From contig NZ_JAQMYP010000005.1 of NCBI RefSeq assembly GCF_028369295.1, positions 248,001 to 312,000 of the forward strand: a stretch of 64,000 bases of DNA, given 5' to 3'. This DNA comes from Streptomyces sp. HD (lineage in GTDB: Bacteria; Actinomycetota; Actinomycetes; Streptomycetales; Streptomycetaceae). The notes beneath the pieces were generated by a model. The model ran no database searches. It had not been told where the DNA came from and was given only the letters and a program-made list of their open reading frames with translations. Numbering within the stretch: the stretch's first letter is position 1; every line of letters begins with the position of its first letter. Positions 44,562-53,450 of this stretch are shown piece by piece. A program made the position numbers and the translations under genes.

Positions 44562-45165
44562 ATGTCGGCCACCCGGGTCGACGGGCTACCGTTTGACGGA
44601 TCCCCGCTCACCCGTACCCCGGACGGCCCAGCAGTGCTCGCAGATCTCTCCCCGCTCATAGCGGCGACCACCCGGTGGCTGACGCGTTCCTACCCCGCGT
44701 GCGGTGGTGCGCTGGCCGCTGCCCTGGGTGAGGCGCAGGCTCGGCAGGCCGTCACGGTCGCGGCCTGGCTGCGCTATCCGACGCCCACGGACGCCGCACT
44801 GGTCTTGCTGGCCGGCCCGGGCGGCTCGGCCGGGTCTGGACTGGATCACCGGGTCGGATACGGGAGGGCAGGCCGAGGGGGACGACTTCGCGTGGCGCAC
44901 CTGGGTGGACGAGATCGTGGCCAGCTGGGCCGCATGCCTGCTCACCGACGCCGGGCTGGCCCGGCCGGCCGTCGCCGCGATTGCCGACGGCGCCCACGCC
45001 ACCACCGGGGTCCCGGTCGACTTCCGGCGCCTGGTGTCACCCGACGCCGACGACCGGCAGGCTGCGGCGCTGCTGCGTCACCCCGACCTACTCGCCCCCG
45101 TGGCGGCCCTGCACCGCGCCGCCCTGCACGAGCGCCTCGGCCCGGGACAGGCGCTCATCGCCTGA
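44562..45165 (+). pseudogene. Frameshifted gene for an unknown protein
   Basis: Coding sequence switches frame. From 44562 to about 44815 one frame gives LADLSPLIAATTRWLTRSYP, RQAVTVAAWLRYPTPTDAAL. After the GGCCCGGGCGGC stretch, protein-like sequence continues in the next frame (RPGLDWITGSDTGGQAEGDD, DEIVASWAACLLTDAGLARP) and runs to a stop at 45165. The two parts fit one protein of about 200 aa with one extra base (or two missing) at 44815-44845. This may be a true pseudogene, a sequencing error in the C/G run, or less likely programmed frameshifting. No family recognised. Confidence 0.65.
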
Positions 45166-45225
45166 GCGTGGAGCGCGCCGCCCGGTAGCCGTGGCCCGGG
45201 GCTCGCAATACGGCGCCGTGCGGGC

Positions 45226-45789
45226 TCAGTGCTTCTTGCCGCGCCCCGTCAGCGCGTCGCGCAGGCGGTCGACGAGGCCCGCTCCCGGGGCCAGCAGTTT
45301 GTTGGCCGGCGGCTTGTCCGGGGCGGCCGGGTGCGGGCGGGTCGGTGCCACCTTCTTCGCCTGGCGCACCTTTTCGCCCAGGTCGTCGAGCGCATCCGGG
45401 GTGCACGCCGCGCGCAGCTGAGGGAAGAGGCTCTTCTCCTCGTCGGCGATGTGCGAGCGGACCTCCGTCATCAGCAGCCCGATCAGCCGGTCGAACTCCG
45501 GATCGCCGGCTTCGCGCCCCTCCAGGTCCTTCATGATCCGCTCGGCGTTGGAATGATCGTCGATCTCCTTGTCGGCGATGGCGTCCCCGCCCGCCACATG
45601 CCGCCGGACGGCCGGATACAGGTAGGCCTCCTCGGCCACGGAGTGCCTGACCAGCTCCATCGTGGCCTGGTCGGCGTACACCTTGCGGTTCGTGTCACCG
45701 GGCGCAAGACCCTCGATGCGGCCGAAGAGCTCCTCGACCTCAAGATGATCGGTCACCAGCTCGTCGATGACGTTCCCACCATGACCCAT
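45226..45789 (-). CDS. Hemerythrin HHE-domain protein
   Basis: 187 aa from ATG 45789 with GGAGGCGAAGGAC upstream. Four-helix hemerythrin-like domain with the regular His/Glu ligands: TDHLEVEELF, RHSVAEEAYLYPAV, DDHSNAERIM and SHIADEEKSLFPQL, expected to bind a non-heme di-iron site. A 60-residue basic Pro/Lys-rich tail (KKVAPTRPHPAAPDKPPANK) follows. Bacterial members sense or detoxify O2, NO or peroxide. Context (FurA-KatG and FAD oxidoreductase nearby) supports a redox-stress role, though the gene is convergent with those genes. Confidence 0.88.
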   Translation of the reverse strand: MGHGGNVIDELVTDHLEVEELFGRIEGLAPGDTNRKVYADQATMELVRHSVAEEAYLYPAVRRHVAGGDAIADKEIDDHSNAERIMKDLEGREAGDPEFDRLIGLLMTEVRSHIADEEKSLFPQLRAACTPDALDDLGEKVRQAKKVAPTRPHPAAPDKPPANKLLAPGAGLVDRLRDALTGRGKKH

Positions 45790-45891
45790 GTCCTTCGCCT
45801 CCTGTGCGGGAACGGCGGTCCGGACGGAGCCGCCGCGGGCTCCGAGTGCCCGCGGCGGATGGGCTCATACCGGCATCGCGCGTTCGCGCCG

Positions 45892-46065
45892 TCAGGAACC
45901 GCTGCGAAGGGTCTCGGCCTTCTCGGCCGCCGCAGGCGTGTCCTCGCGCTCGCCCTCGGCCTGGGAGGGCGTCGTGTACTCCGGCGTCGGGTGATCGGCC
46001 CGAGGGGTGTCGGCGTCGTCGCGCTCGCCCTCGGCCTGTGACGGGGTGTGGTGGCTCACGCTCAT
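45892..46065 (-). CDS. 57-aa hydrophilic repeat peptide
   Basis: Small gene starting ATG 46065 with GAAGGGA upstream, translating to 57 residues: MSVSHHTP, then PSQAEGERDDADT, later an almost identical TPSQAEGEREDTPA. Two copies of a 12-13-residue acidic element are joined by a Pro/His-rich linker, and the end is basic-poor (ETLRSGS). The strong Glu/Asp/Ala/Pro bias suggests an intrinsically disordered stress protein. It lies 100 bases upstream of the hemerythrin gene on the same strand, so it may be co-expressed. Too short for many gene finders. Confidence 0.6.
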   Translation of the reverse strand: MSVSHHTPSQAEGERDDADTPRADHPTPEYTTPSQAEGEREDTPAAAEKAETLRSGS

Positions 46066-46279
46066 GGTGATCGTCCCTTCTGCGTACGGGACGGGTCGGT
46101 CGGCCCTCCACCGAGCGCGGGAGGACCCGGCACCGTCGAGCGCAGGTCAGGCACCCCCGCACCGACCGGTGACACGGTGCCGCCCGCACGCATCTCCACA
46201 GTACGGCGGCCCCAGAGCCCCGGCAGCCCTGAACCGCCCCGGCCGCCGGCACCATGATCGCGCGGCTTAGGCTGCCGAC

Positions 46280-47059
46280 ATGACCTCGCAGCCATACCTC
46301 TCCGAACTGTTCTCCCTCGACGGCCGTGTCGCCCTCGTGACCGGCGGCAGCTCCGGCATCGGCCGGGCCGTCACCGAGGCCCTCGCCCGTGCCGGAGCGA
46401 GCGTCGTGGTGGTGGCCCGCCGGGAGGCGGAACTGGCCGCGACGGTCGGCGAGTTGGAAGCCCTCGGCTGCCGGGCGGCCAAGGTGAGCGCGGACCTGGG
46501 CACGCGGGACGGTGTGCGTGCGGCGGCCGAGGAGGCGGTCGAGGCGTTCGGGGAGCCCGACATCCTGGTCAACTGCGCGGGGATCAACCTGCGGCCCCCG
46601 ATGGGCGAGCTGGGCGAGGACGTGTGGGACACCACGATGGCCCTGAACCTGGAGGCGCCGTACCTGCTGGGGGAGCGGTTCGGGCCCGGCATGGCCGAGC
46701 GGGGGTTCGGGCGGATCATCCACATCACCTCCCAGCAGGCGCACCGGGCGTTCGTGCAGAGCGGCGCCTACGGTGTCTCCAAGGGGGCGCTGGAGTCGCT
46801 GGCCCGTTCCCAGGCCGAGGCATGGTCGCCGTACGGCGTCACCTGCAATACGCTCGTGCCCGGGTTCGTCATGACGCCCCTCAACAGGCGCCTGTCGTCC
46901 GACCCCGAGCGGGTGGCGGCACTGGCGGCCCGGACGATGGTCGGGCGCAACGGCCTCGCCGAGGACTTCGCGGGTGCGGCGGTGTTCCTCGCGAGCCGCG
47001 CCTCGGCGTATGTCACCGGGCAGGCGATCTTCGTCGACGGCGGCTTCTCCGTGCACTGA
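46280..47059 (+). CDS. Short-chain dehydrogenase/reductase
   Basis: 259 aa from ATG 46280. Classical SDR: cofactor motif VTGGSSGIGRAV, NCAG in LVNCAGINLRPP, catalytic Tyr and Lys in GAYGVSKGALES with Ser in IHITSQQAHR, and the usual VPGFVMTPL and YVTGQAIFVDGGFSVH end. It oxidises or reduces an alcohol or carbonyl with NAD(P)(H); a pattern close to gluconate 5-dehydrogenase or 3-oxoacyl-ACP reductase-like members, but the substrate is not readable. Standalone gene, convergent with GNAT. Confidence 0.9.
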   Translation: MTSQPYLSELFSLDGRVALVTGGSSGIGRAVTEALARAGASVVVVARREAELAATVGELEALGCRAAKVSADLGTRDGVRAAAEEAVEAFGEPDILVNCAGINLRPPMGELGEDVWDTTMALNLEAPYLLGERFGPGMAERGFGRIIHITSQQAHRAFVQSGAYGVSKGALESLARSQAEAWSPYGVTCNTLVPGFVMTPLNRRLSSDPERVAALAARTMVGRNGLAEDFAGAAVFLASRASAYVTGQAIFVDGGFSVH

Positions 47060-47080
47060 GCCCGGCGCGCGGTCGGCCCG

Positions 47081-47653
47081 TCAGCGCAGGTCGAGGCGCA
47101 TCAGGATCCGGGGGTGTCCGGCCAGCACCGAGGTGGTGTCGGCGGCGTGCACGAACCCGGCGCGTTCGAAGTTCCTCCGCAGCCCGGCGTACGCCATCGT
47201 CAGGTCGACCCTGGCGTCGCCGTTGTCGAGCGGGTACGCCTCGATCACCGGTGCGCCCTGGGCGCGGGCGAACTCGACGGCTCCGGTGATGAGGCTGTGG
47301 GTGATCCCCTGCTTCCGGTGACCGGGGCGGACGCGGATGCACCACAGCGACCAGACCGGCAGGTCGTCGAGGTGCGGGATCTTGCGGTTGCGCGCGAAGG
47401 TCGTGGCCGAGCGGGGCGCCACGGCGGCCCAGCCGACCGGCACGTCACCGTCGTAGGCGAGCACTCCGGGAGGCGGATCGGCACGGCACAGCTCGGCGAC
47501 GTACTCGCCGCGGGCCGGCCCCCGGAGTTCGTTGTTGAGCCTGGACGGGATCCGGTGACTCAGGCACCAACAGACGTTCGCCGAGGGCGACTTCGGGCCG
47601 ACCACCGCGCGGACGTCCTCGAAGACCGAGGCCGGGCGAACTTCGATGACCAT
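47081..47653 (-). CDS. GNAT-family N-acetyltransferase
   Basis: 190 aa from ATG 47653. GNAT fold: DGDVPVGWAAVAPRSATTFA, the acetyl-CoA-binding V-R-P-G-H-R-K-Q-G-I (position of motif A) and GAVEFARAQGAPVIEAYPLD. An N-terminal SANVCWCLSHRIPSRLNNEL segment is typical of one actinobacterial GNAT subgroup of unknown substrate. Convergent with the SDR (22-base gap) and followed upstream by the phosphoribosyltransferase gene in the same direction. Confidence 0.85.
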   Translation of the reverse strand: MVIEVRPASVFEDVRAVVGPKSPSANVCWCLSHRIPSRLNNELRGPARGEYVAELCRADPPPGVLAYDGDVPVGWAAVAPRSATTFARNRKIPHLDDLPVWSLWCIRVRPGHRKQGITHSLITGAVEFARAQGAPVIEAYPLDNGDARVDLTMAYAGLRRNFERAGFVHAADTTSVLAGHPRILMRLDLR

Positions 47654-47681
47654 GGCCCCACCCTGTCACGCTCGCCCCGTG

Positions 47682-48335
47682 TCACGCCGTGGCGTGGAAC
47701 GCGTGCAGTGTGTCCGCGACCTGGGTGTCGGAGACCGGCGCGAAGTCCTCGTACCACTCGCCGACCGCATGCAGGGACGGCGGCTGCTGGAGGCACACCA
47801 GGGCGTCGCACTCGTCGCGCAGGGAGGACAGTGTTCGCGCGTTGCCGACGGGGATGGCCAGGACCAGCCGGGTCGGCCCGTGCCTGCGCAGGAAGCGCAG
47901 TGCCGCCGTGGCGGTCAGACCGGTGGTCAGGCCGTCGTCGACGAGGACGACCGTGCGGCCGTTGACCGACGGGAGCGGGCGGCGGCCGCGGTAGAGGTAC
48001 TCGCGGCGGTGCAGCTCGTTGCGTTCACCGACGACGACATCGCCGAGCCGGTCCTCGGACAGATGCATCATGGCCAGGCTGCGCCGGTCGTACAGCGGCG
48101 GATCGTCGGCGACGAGGGCGCCGATCGCCGTCTCCGGCCGGACGGGCGTGCTGATCTCGCCGGCCACCAGCACGTCCAGCGGGGCGTGCAGCGCACCGGC
48201 CACCTCCGCGGCGACGGGCACGCCGCCGGGCGGCAGGGCCAGCACGAGCACATCGATCAGATGGCCGGAGCCGGCCCGCTCGACCAGCCGCAGAGCGAGT
48301 TCCCGTCCGGCGTGGGTGCGGTCGCGGAATGACAC
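47682..48335 (-). CDS. Phosphoribosyltransferase-family protein (copy 1)
   Basis: 217 aa from GTG 48335 with GGAGGAG upstream. Type I PRTase fold: N-terminal FRDRTHAGRELALRLVE, VLALPPGGVPVAAEVAGAL, and the PRPP loop TVVLVDDGLTTGLTATAALR. It is a clear paralogue of the gene at 49888, differing by a less canonical GEISTPVRPETAIGALVADD segment. Family members in actinobacteria, often near stress genes, have no proven substrate base. Divergent from the SseB-like gene (178-base gap). Confidence 0.85.
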   Translation of the reverse strand: MSFRDRTHAGRELALRLVERAGSGHLIDVLVLALPPGGVPVAAEVAGALHAPLDVLVAGEISTPVRPETAIGALVADDPPLYDRRSLAMMHLSEDRLGDVVVGERNELHRREYLYRGRRPLPSVNGRTVVLVDDGLTTGLTATAALRFLRRHGPTRLVLAIPVGNARTLSSLRDECDALVCLQQPPSLHAVGEWYEDFAPVSDTQVADTLHAFHATA

Positions 48336-48513
48336 GGCGCTCCTCCCTCGACGTCGGCGCGGACGCCGGGTGCCCGGCTCGGCACCCGACGAAACGCGCA
48401 GCCGGTACCCCTCCCAGTGTGTGCACATGACGCGGCGCCGATCGGGTACCCGAACCACCGGCGAGTATCCGGACGGACGGACGGACGGGCACGACACGGC
48501 GAGGGGACGAACC

Positions 48514-48909
48514 ATGACCGACCCCCACTACGACAGCGACGCCCTGGCCGCCCAGCAGGCGCTGCGCACGGTCGTCGAGCAGGGCGCGGACCAGGCCGCG
48601 CTGGACACACTGGCCCACAGCGAGGTGCTGGTCCCGGCGGCGACGGACGCGGAGGGACCGCCCCCGAAGGCGCTGACGCTCCCCGTGTTCGAACAGGAGG
48701 ACGGCACCGAACTGGTCCCCGTCTTCACCACCCAGGAACGCATGGAACAGGCCCTGCCCCGGATCCGGCGGCACCGCAGCGTGCTGCTCGGCGTCCTCGC
48801 GCACGGCTGGCCCGCCGACCTGTCCCTGGTTATCGACGCCGGCACCCCCGAGCAGCTGGCGCTGACCTCGCACGGAGTCAGGGCGCTACTGGACCAGGGG
48901 GACACCTGA
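48514..48909 (+). CDS. SseB-like protein
   Basis: 131 aa from ATG 48514 with GAGGGGACG upstream. Alternating alpha/beta pattern of the SseB domain: TLAHSEVLVPAATDAEGPPP, LTLPVFEQEDGTELVPVFTT and DLSLVIDAGTPEQLALTSHG. In other bacteria the domain has a modulatory role, for example enhanced serine sensitivity, and is also found next to type VII secretion or hypothetical genes. Cytoplasmic; partner unknown. Short ORF, divergent from the PRTase. Confidence 0.75.
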   Translation: MTDPHYDSDALAAQQALRTVVEQGADQAALDTLAHSEVLVPAATDAEGPPPKALTLPVFEQEDGTELVPVFTTQERMEQALPRIRRHRSVLLGVLAHGWPADLSLVIDAGTPEQLALTSHGVRALLDQGDT

Positions 48910-49100
48910 GGGCCGCCCCGCCACCGTGTGGTCCGCGCCCATACGGGTACTGCGGCAGGTATGACGTCGACCCGCACGCGAACGGGCTGCCGGTCAGCGG
49001 CCCGCACGTGGGGCTCTGCCGGCGCTGACGGGTCTGCGTGCGCGGGATCTGGCCGGGACGCCGGGCTGCGTACGGGCCGTGCAGAGCGCATGGTGGTGAC

Positions 49101-49331
49101 ATGAGCACGCGTCCCCCCGTGGTGGTGCTGCCGCCCGCGTCGGACGGCGGGCGTCAGGTGACAATCCGCGGCGAACCGGCGGGCACCGCGTACAGCCTCT
49201 TCGACGTGCTGGACCTGGTGCACCGCGCGGACCTGCCCGCCGAGGACCGGGCCGTCGACGACCCCGAGCTGATCGACTGGCAGGGCGGCGGGCCCTACGA
49301 GTGGAACGAGCCCGGTACGGCGAGCGGGTGA
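49101..49331 (+). CDS. Small acidic protein, unknown
   Basis: 76 aa from ATG 49101 preceded by GGTGGTG. The sequence begins with STRPPVVVLPPASDGGRQVT and has TAYSLFDVLDLVHRADL in the middle with an acidic, Trp-containing end (DWQGGGPYEWNEPG). It looks like a small cytoplasmic alpha/beta domain and I know no family. Same direction as SseB-like and the secreted Cys-rich gene that follows. Confidence 0.6.
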   Translation: MSTRPPVVVLPPASDGGRQVTIRGEPAGTAYSLFDVLDLVHRADLPAEDRAVDDPELIDWQGGGPYEWNEPGTASG

Positions 49332-49433
49332 CGGCCTGCATCACCCTCGGATGTCTGAGGTTCCCGACGAAGCGCCGCTGATCTTGACTGAAGGCGTACA
49401 TCCGAACGGAACCACTACCTCACGGGGATTCGT

Positions 49434-49769
49434 ATGAACCGCAGGAAGAGCATGTTCGCCGCCGGCCTGGCCACCACCGTCTCGGCCCTGGCCCTCACCC
49501 TCGGTGGCCTGGCCGCCCCCGCACAGGCCGCGGCGGGCACCGTCGACTGCCACGGCACGGTGCACAACAACAACCCGAACCACGGCATCGTGGGCTGCCA
49601 GAACAACACCGACCACAACGTCACCTTCCGGGCCGAGATCGTCTGCGGCCTGGCCCCGGACGTCTCCGGCGACTGGGTGACGCTGACCCCCGGCCAGTAC
49701 AGCGAGTCGTCCGGCGTCTGCGCGTTCTACAGCAGCGGCGTCGGCAGCGTGGGCTGGACCATCCAGTAG
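49434..49769 (+). CDS. Small secreted Cys-containing protein
   Basis: 111 aa from ATG 49434, with ACGGGGATTC before it. Signal peptide MNRRKSMFAAGLATTVSALAL, cleavage at AQAAAG. The mature 79 or so residues contain four cysteines (VDCHG, VGCQNN, IVCGL, GVCAF), enough for two disulphides, and NNNPNHGIVG then NNTDHNVTF. It resembles other small secreted Streptomyces proteins of unknown role. Terminated by the hairpin at 49806-49834. Confidence 0.78.
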   Translation: MNRRKSMFAAGLATTVSALALTLGGLAAPAQAAAGTVDCHGTVHNNNPNHGIVGCQNNTDHNVTFRAEIVCGLAPDVSGDWVTLTPGQYSESSGVCAFYSSGVGSVGWTIQ

Positions 49770-49805
49770 GGATCCAGGCGGGATCCAGCAGGGGCACACC
49801 CGATC

Positions 49806-49834
49806 CACGGCCGGGCTCGACCGGCCCGGCCGTG
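49806..49834 (+). terminator. Terminator hairpin after the small secreted protein
   Basis: CACGGCCGGGC (49806-49816) and GCCCGGCCGTG (49824-49834), perfect 11-bp stem with a 7-nt loop, 36 bases after the stop codon. Confidence 0.8.
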
Positions 49835-49887
49835 TGTCCGGCGCCGATGGGCGGGGTACGCGGCGACGGACGGAAGGGGAAGTTCCC

Positions 49888-50529
49888 ATGCAGTTCCGTG
49901 ACCGCACAGAGGCCGGGCGGGAGCTGGCGGAGCAGCTGCGCATCCGGCAGGACAAGGGCAACCTTCTGCACCCGGTGGTCCTCGCCCTTCCGAGGGGCGG
50001 CGTCGCGGTCGCCCGGGAGATCGCCCGCGAGCTGGACGCTCCGCTGGACGTGCTCGTCGTACGCAAGATCGGTGCCCCGTTCCACGAGGAGTTCGGGGTC
50101 GGCGCGCTCGCCGGCGACGACCCTCCGCTCTTCGACGAGACGACGCTGTACCGGCTGGGGCTGAGCGAGGCCGATCTGGCGCCGGTGGTGGAGCGGGAGC
50201 GCAGGGAGCTGCGGCGGCGCGAGGAGCGCTACCGGCAGGGCCGGCCGGCTCCGGAGCTGCGCGGCCGTACCGCCGTCGTCGTCGACGACGGGGTCGCGAC
50301 CGGCTCGACGGCACGCGTCGCGCTGCGTGCCGTCCGCAACCGGGACCCCGAGCGTCTGGTGCTGGCCGTGCCGGTGTGCGCGCCGGAGACGGCCGAGGAA
50401 CTGCGCCGGGAGGTCGACGAGTTCGTCTGTCTGTATGAGCCGCGGCTGTTCAGCGCCGTCGGCGAGTGGTACCAGGACTTCGGGCAGCTGACCGACGCCG
50501 ATGTGCTGGAGGCGCTGCGCGGCGAGTAG
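49888..50529 (+). CDS. Phosphoribosyltransferase-family protein (copy 2)
   Basis: 213 aa from ATG 49888 (GGAAGGGGAAG upstream). Motifs: [58 protein letters not shown] and PRPP loop [20 protein letters not shown]. More canonical than copy 1, with which it shares FRDRT..GREL, GDDPPL and GEWY(E/Q)DF. Family function likely transfers or binds phosphoribosyl groups; substrate unproven. Convergent with CapA-like gene. Confidence 0.87.
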   Translation: MQFRDRTEAGRELAEQLRIRQDKGNLLHPVVLALPRGGVAVAREIARELDAPLDVLVVRKIGAPFHEEFGVGALAGDDPPLFDETTLYRLGLSEADLAPVVERERRELRRREERYRQGRPAPELRGRTAVVVDDGVATGSTARVALRAVRNRDPERLVLAVPVCAPETAEELRREVDEFVCLYEPRLFSAVGEWYQDFGQLTDADVLEALRGE

Positions 50530-50558
50530 GCGCGGGCCGCGGGCGCGTCCCGGGGGGT

Positions 50559-51680
50559 TCAGCCGGTGGCCCGGGCCGGCTTCGGCAGGGTGACCATGCC
50601 CTCCGCGTCCAGCGTGAGACGGACGCCGTAGCTGATGCGGTCGAGGGTGGCGTGCAGCCAGGCGCGGTCCTCGGGCGGGGCCGGTTCCAGGCGCATGCGG
50701 CGGGCGAGCAGCGGTGCCATGCGCAGGTCGGTGAGGGCGCCCGTGTCCGGCGCCACCGTCACGAAGTAGGCGATGCGCAAGTCGTCGCGGTACGGCTCGT
50801 AGCCGGGGATGCCCTCGTAGTCGTCGATGAAGTCGCCGCAGCCGTGCAGGATCAGCCGGCCCCGGTAGAGCTCGACGGGGCGGGGGTGGTGCGAGGAGTG
50901 GCCGTGGACGACGTCGGCGCCGCCGTCCACCAGGGCGTGCGCGAAGCGGCGTTGCTCGCGGGGGACGAGGTAGCCCCAGTTGGAGCCCCAGTGCACGGAC
51001 ACGACCACGATGTCGCCGGCCCGCTTCACCTGCCGGATGTGCCGCACCGCGGCGCCGGCCGTGGACGGCGAAAGCTCGGGCACATGGGCGACGCCGGGCA
51101 GGTCCGCGGTCGCCGCCCAGTCGGGCGGGATGCCGCTGTTGCCGACGCCCAGGGCGAAGACGAGCACCCGGCCGCCGTGGGGGAGTGGCAGGGCCACGGG
51201 CGCGTACGCCTCCTGGGCGTTCCGCCCCGCGCCCGCCGTCCGCAGACCGGCGCCGTGCAGCACGGTGAGCGTCTCCTCCAGGCCCGCGCGGCCGAAGTCC
51301 CGCACATGGTTGTTGGCCAGGACGCACACGTCGGGCCGGGCCACCGTCAGGGCCGGCAGGTTGGCCGGGTGCATGCGGTAGTGAACCGCCTTGCCGGGCT
51401 CGAAGGCGTCGCTCGTCGTGACCGACGTCTCCAGGTTGACGATCCGTGCGTCCGGTGCGCTCGCCTCCAGCAACGCCAGCGCCTCGCCCCACGGCCAGGA
51501 CGGGTCGACCGGGGCGGGAATCGGCCCGCTCACCGACTCCGCCATGCTCACGTACGACCGGGCGTCCGCGACGTACCCCTCCCGCAGCGCCGGGTCGCCG
51601 GGCCGGGCCAGGATCTGGTCGACGCCACGTCCGAGCATCACGTCACCACAGACGAAGAGCGTCACCGTGCCGCCGCTCAT
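50559..51680 (-). CDS. CapA-like (poly-gamma-glutamate biosynthesis type) protein
   Basis: 373 aa from ATG 51680. Metallophosphatase-like CapA domain (PF09587): [54 protein letters not shown] and [18 protein letters not shown], containing the His/Asp/Asn set that binds metal. No signal peptide or N-terminal anchor, unlike classical CapA of capsule synthesis, so a cytoplasmic phosphodiesterase-like role is possible. No capB/capC genes nearby. Confidence 0.88.
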   Translation of the reverse strand: MSGGTVTLFVCGDVMLGRGVDQILARPGDPALREGYVADARSYVSMAESVSGPIPAPVDPSWPWGEALALLEASAPDARIVNLETSVTTSDAFEPGKAVHYRMHPANLPALTVARPDVCVLANNHVRDFGRAGLEETLTVLHGAGLRTAGAGRNAQEAYAPVALPLPHGGRVLVFALGVGNSGIPPDWAATADLPGVAHVPELSPSTAGAAVRHIRQVKRAGDIVVVSVHWGSNWGYLVPREQRRFAHALVDGGADVVHGHSSHHPRPVELYRGRLILHGCGDFIDDYEGIPGYEPYRDDLRIAYFVTVAPDTGALTDLRMAPLLARRMRLEPAPPEDRAWLHATLDRISYGVRLTLDAEGMVTLPKPARATG

Positions 51681-51833
51681 GTCTCAACCGTACGAGGTCG
51701 AGGCGAGGGTGGCCCTGCCCGATCACCCGGTCGGCGAACCGCCGCGCCCCACGCGATACGGACGCCCCCGCGCGGGTACCCCGCACCTGCGCGCCGCGCG
51801 CAGGAAACGCCGGCCGAGGCGCGGGAGGCCGCT

Positions 51834-53246
51834 ATGGAACTGGTCGAGGAGACTCCCCACCGCTTCCGTATCGACCCGCATGGTCCGATGCGGGTGCCGG
51901 GCGTGGTGTTCGCGACCCCGAATCTGCTGACGGACGCCGAGAAGTCGCTGGAGCAGGTGGCCAACGTGGCCACACTGCCCGGCATCGTCGGCGCGTCGTA
52001 CGCCATGCCGGACATCCACTGGGGCTACGGCTTCCCCATCGGCGGCGTCGCCGCGACCGACGTGGCCGACGGCGGGGTCGTCTCGCCCGGCGGGGTCGGC
52101 TTCGACATCTCCTGCGGCGTACGGCTGCTCGCCGCCGACACCGACGGGAAGGCGCTGGGGCCGGTGCTGACCGCCGTGATGGACGGCCTGGACCGGGCGA
52201 TCCCGCGCGGCGCCGGGCCCGGCGGGGTGTGGCATCTGACCGGGCCCGGCCAGCTGGAGCGGATCCTGCGCGGCGGCTCCCGGTACGCGGTTCAGGAGGG
52301 GCACGGCGTGGAGCGCGACCTGACCCGCTGCGAGGACGGCGGGGCGGTCGCCGACGCCGACGTGGACCAGGTCAGCGCACGGGCACGGGAGCGCGGCCTC
52401 GGCCAGGTCGGCAGCCTCGGCTCCGCCAACCACTTCCTGGAGGTGCAGCGCGTCGACGAGGTGTACGACGAGCCGGCCGCCGCCGCGTTCGGGCTCGCCG
52501 TCGGCCAGGTCTGCGTGATGATCCACTGCGGCTCCCGCGGCCTCGGCCACCAGATCTGCACCGACCACGTCCGTCTGATGGACCGAGCGATGGCCCGGTA
52601 CGGCATCGAGGTCCCCGACCGCCAACTGGCCTGCACACCGGTCGAGTCACCGGAGGGACAGCGGTACCTCGGCGCCATGGCGGCCGCCGCCAACTACGGC
52701 CGTGCCAACCGCCAGTTGCTGTCCGACGCGGCCCGCCGGGTCTTCCGCAGCACCGCGCGCACCCGGCTGTCGCTGGTGTACGACGTCTCCCACAACCTCG
52801 CCAAGATCGAGACCCATCCGGTGGACGGAACCCGCCGCACCCTGTGCGTCCACCGCAAGGGCGCGACCCGCGCCTTCCCGCCCGGCCATCCGGACCTGCC
52901 CGACGACCTGCGTGAGGTCGGCCAGCCGGTGCTGATCCCCGGGACGATGGGCACCGCCTCCTACGTCCTGGTCGGGGTGCCCGGCGGAGACGCGTTCTCC
53001 TCCACCTGCCACGGCGCCGGCCGGGTCCTCAGCCGCCACCGGGCCGCCCGCGTGGTGGGCGGCCGGGAACTGAGGGCCAGGCTGGAGTCGGCAGGCATCG
53101 CGGTGCGCCCGCGCTCCCTGCGCGGCCTGGCGGAGGAGACGCCCGAGGCGTACAAGGACGTGGGCGAAGTGGTGGCCGCGAGCGAGGGCGCGGGACTGTG
53201 CCGGACGGTGGCCCGGCTGGTGCCGCTGGGGGTGGTGAAGGGCTGA
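51834..53246 (+). CDS. rtcB: RtcB-type RNA ligase
   Basis: 470 aa from ATG 51834, with GGGAGG before it. RtcB signature: [46 protein letters not shown] and, near the end, [14 protein letters not shown], whose His is the guanylylated residue of the family. It joins RNA 2',3'-cyclic phosphate or 3'-phosphate to 5'-OH ends using GTP and Mn2+. Archease, its activating partner, is encoded on the opposite strand just downstream. Bacterial RtcB acts in RNA repair. Confidence 0.93.
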   Translation: MELVEETPHRFRIDPHGPMRVPGVVFATPNLLTDAEKSLEQVANVATLPGIVGASYAMPDIHWGYGFPIGGVAATDVADGGVVSPGGVGFDISCGVRLLAADTDGKALGPVLTAVMDGLDRAIPRGAGPGGVWHLTGPGQLERILRGGSRYAVQEGHGVERDLTRCEDGGAVADADVDQVSARARERGLGQVGSLGSANHFLEVQRVDEVYDEPAAAAFGLAVGQVCVMIHCGSRGLGHQICTDHVRLMDRAMARYGIEVPDRQLACTPVESPEGQRYLGAMAAAANYGRANRQLLSDAARRVFRSTARTRLSLVYDVSHNLAKIETHPVDGTRRTLCVHRKGATRAFPPGHPDLPDDLREVGQPVLIPGTMGTASYVLVGVPGGDAFSSTCHGAGRVLSRHRAARVVGGRELRARLESAGIAVRPRSLRGLAEETPEAYKDVGEVVAASEGAGLCRTVARLVPLGVVKG

Positions 53247-53293
53247 GGGCACGGGGGCGGCCGTTCGGCTTCCGACGGCGGCTGCGCGGCCGT

Positions 53294-53450
53294 ACCCCTC
53301 ACATCTCGGCGCTCGCGCGTCCACCCCTCACATCTCGGCGCTCGCGCGTCCACCCCTCACATCTCGGCGCTCGCGCGTCCACCCCTCACACCTCGGCGCT
53401 CGCGCGTCCGCCCTCACCTGTCGGCGCCCGCCGTCACCCCTCACACGTCC
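53294..53450. repeat. 29-bp tandem repeat between rtcB and archease
   Basis: Units start at 53294, 53323, 53352 and 53381, each 29 bp, core CTCACATCTCGGCGCTCGCG; unit 4 has one T-to-C change. A degenerate fifth unit (53410-53434) and the beginning of a sixth (CCCCTCACAC at 53436-53445) run into the archease stop codon. There are no spacers, so this is a minisatellite, not a CRISPR. On the minus strand each unit contains TGTGAGGGGT, the sequence around the archease stop, suggesting the array expanded from that 3' end. Confidence 0.85.

Noticed and set aside
48906..49028. Frame encoding PYGYCGRYDVDPHANGLPV and GPHVGLCRR after the SseB-like gene
   Set aside because: It looks protein-like but has no ATG, GTG or TTG start in frame after the preceding stop region, and no ribosome binding site. 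It may be a gene remnant.
50559..51680. Capsule or poly-gamma-glutamate synthesis locus
   Set aside because: Only a CapA-like protein without membrane anchor is present; capB, capC and capE partners are absent.
53294..53434. Possible CRISPR array because of 29-bp repeats
   Set aside because: Units are directly adjacent with no spacers, and no cas genes are in the window.
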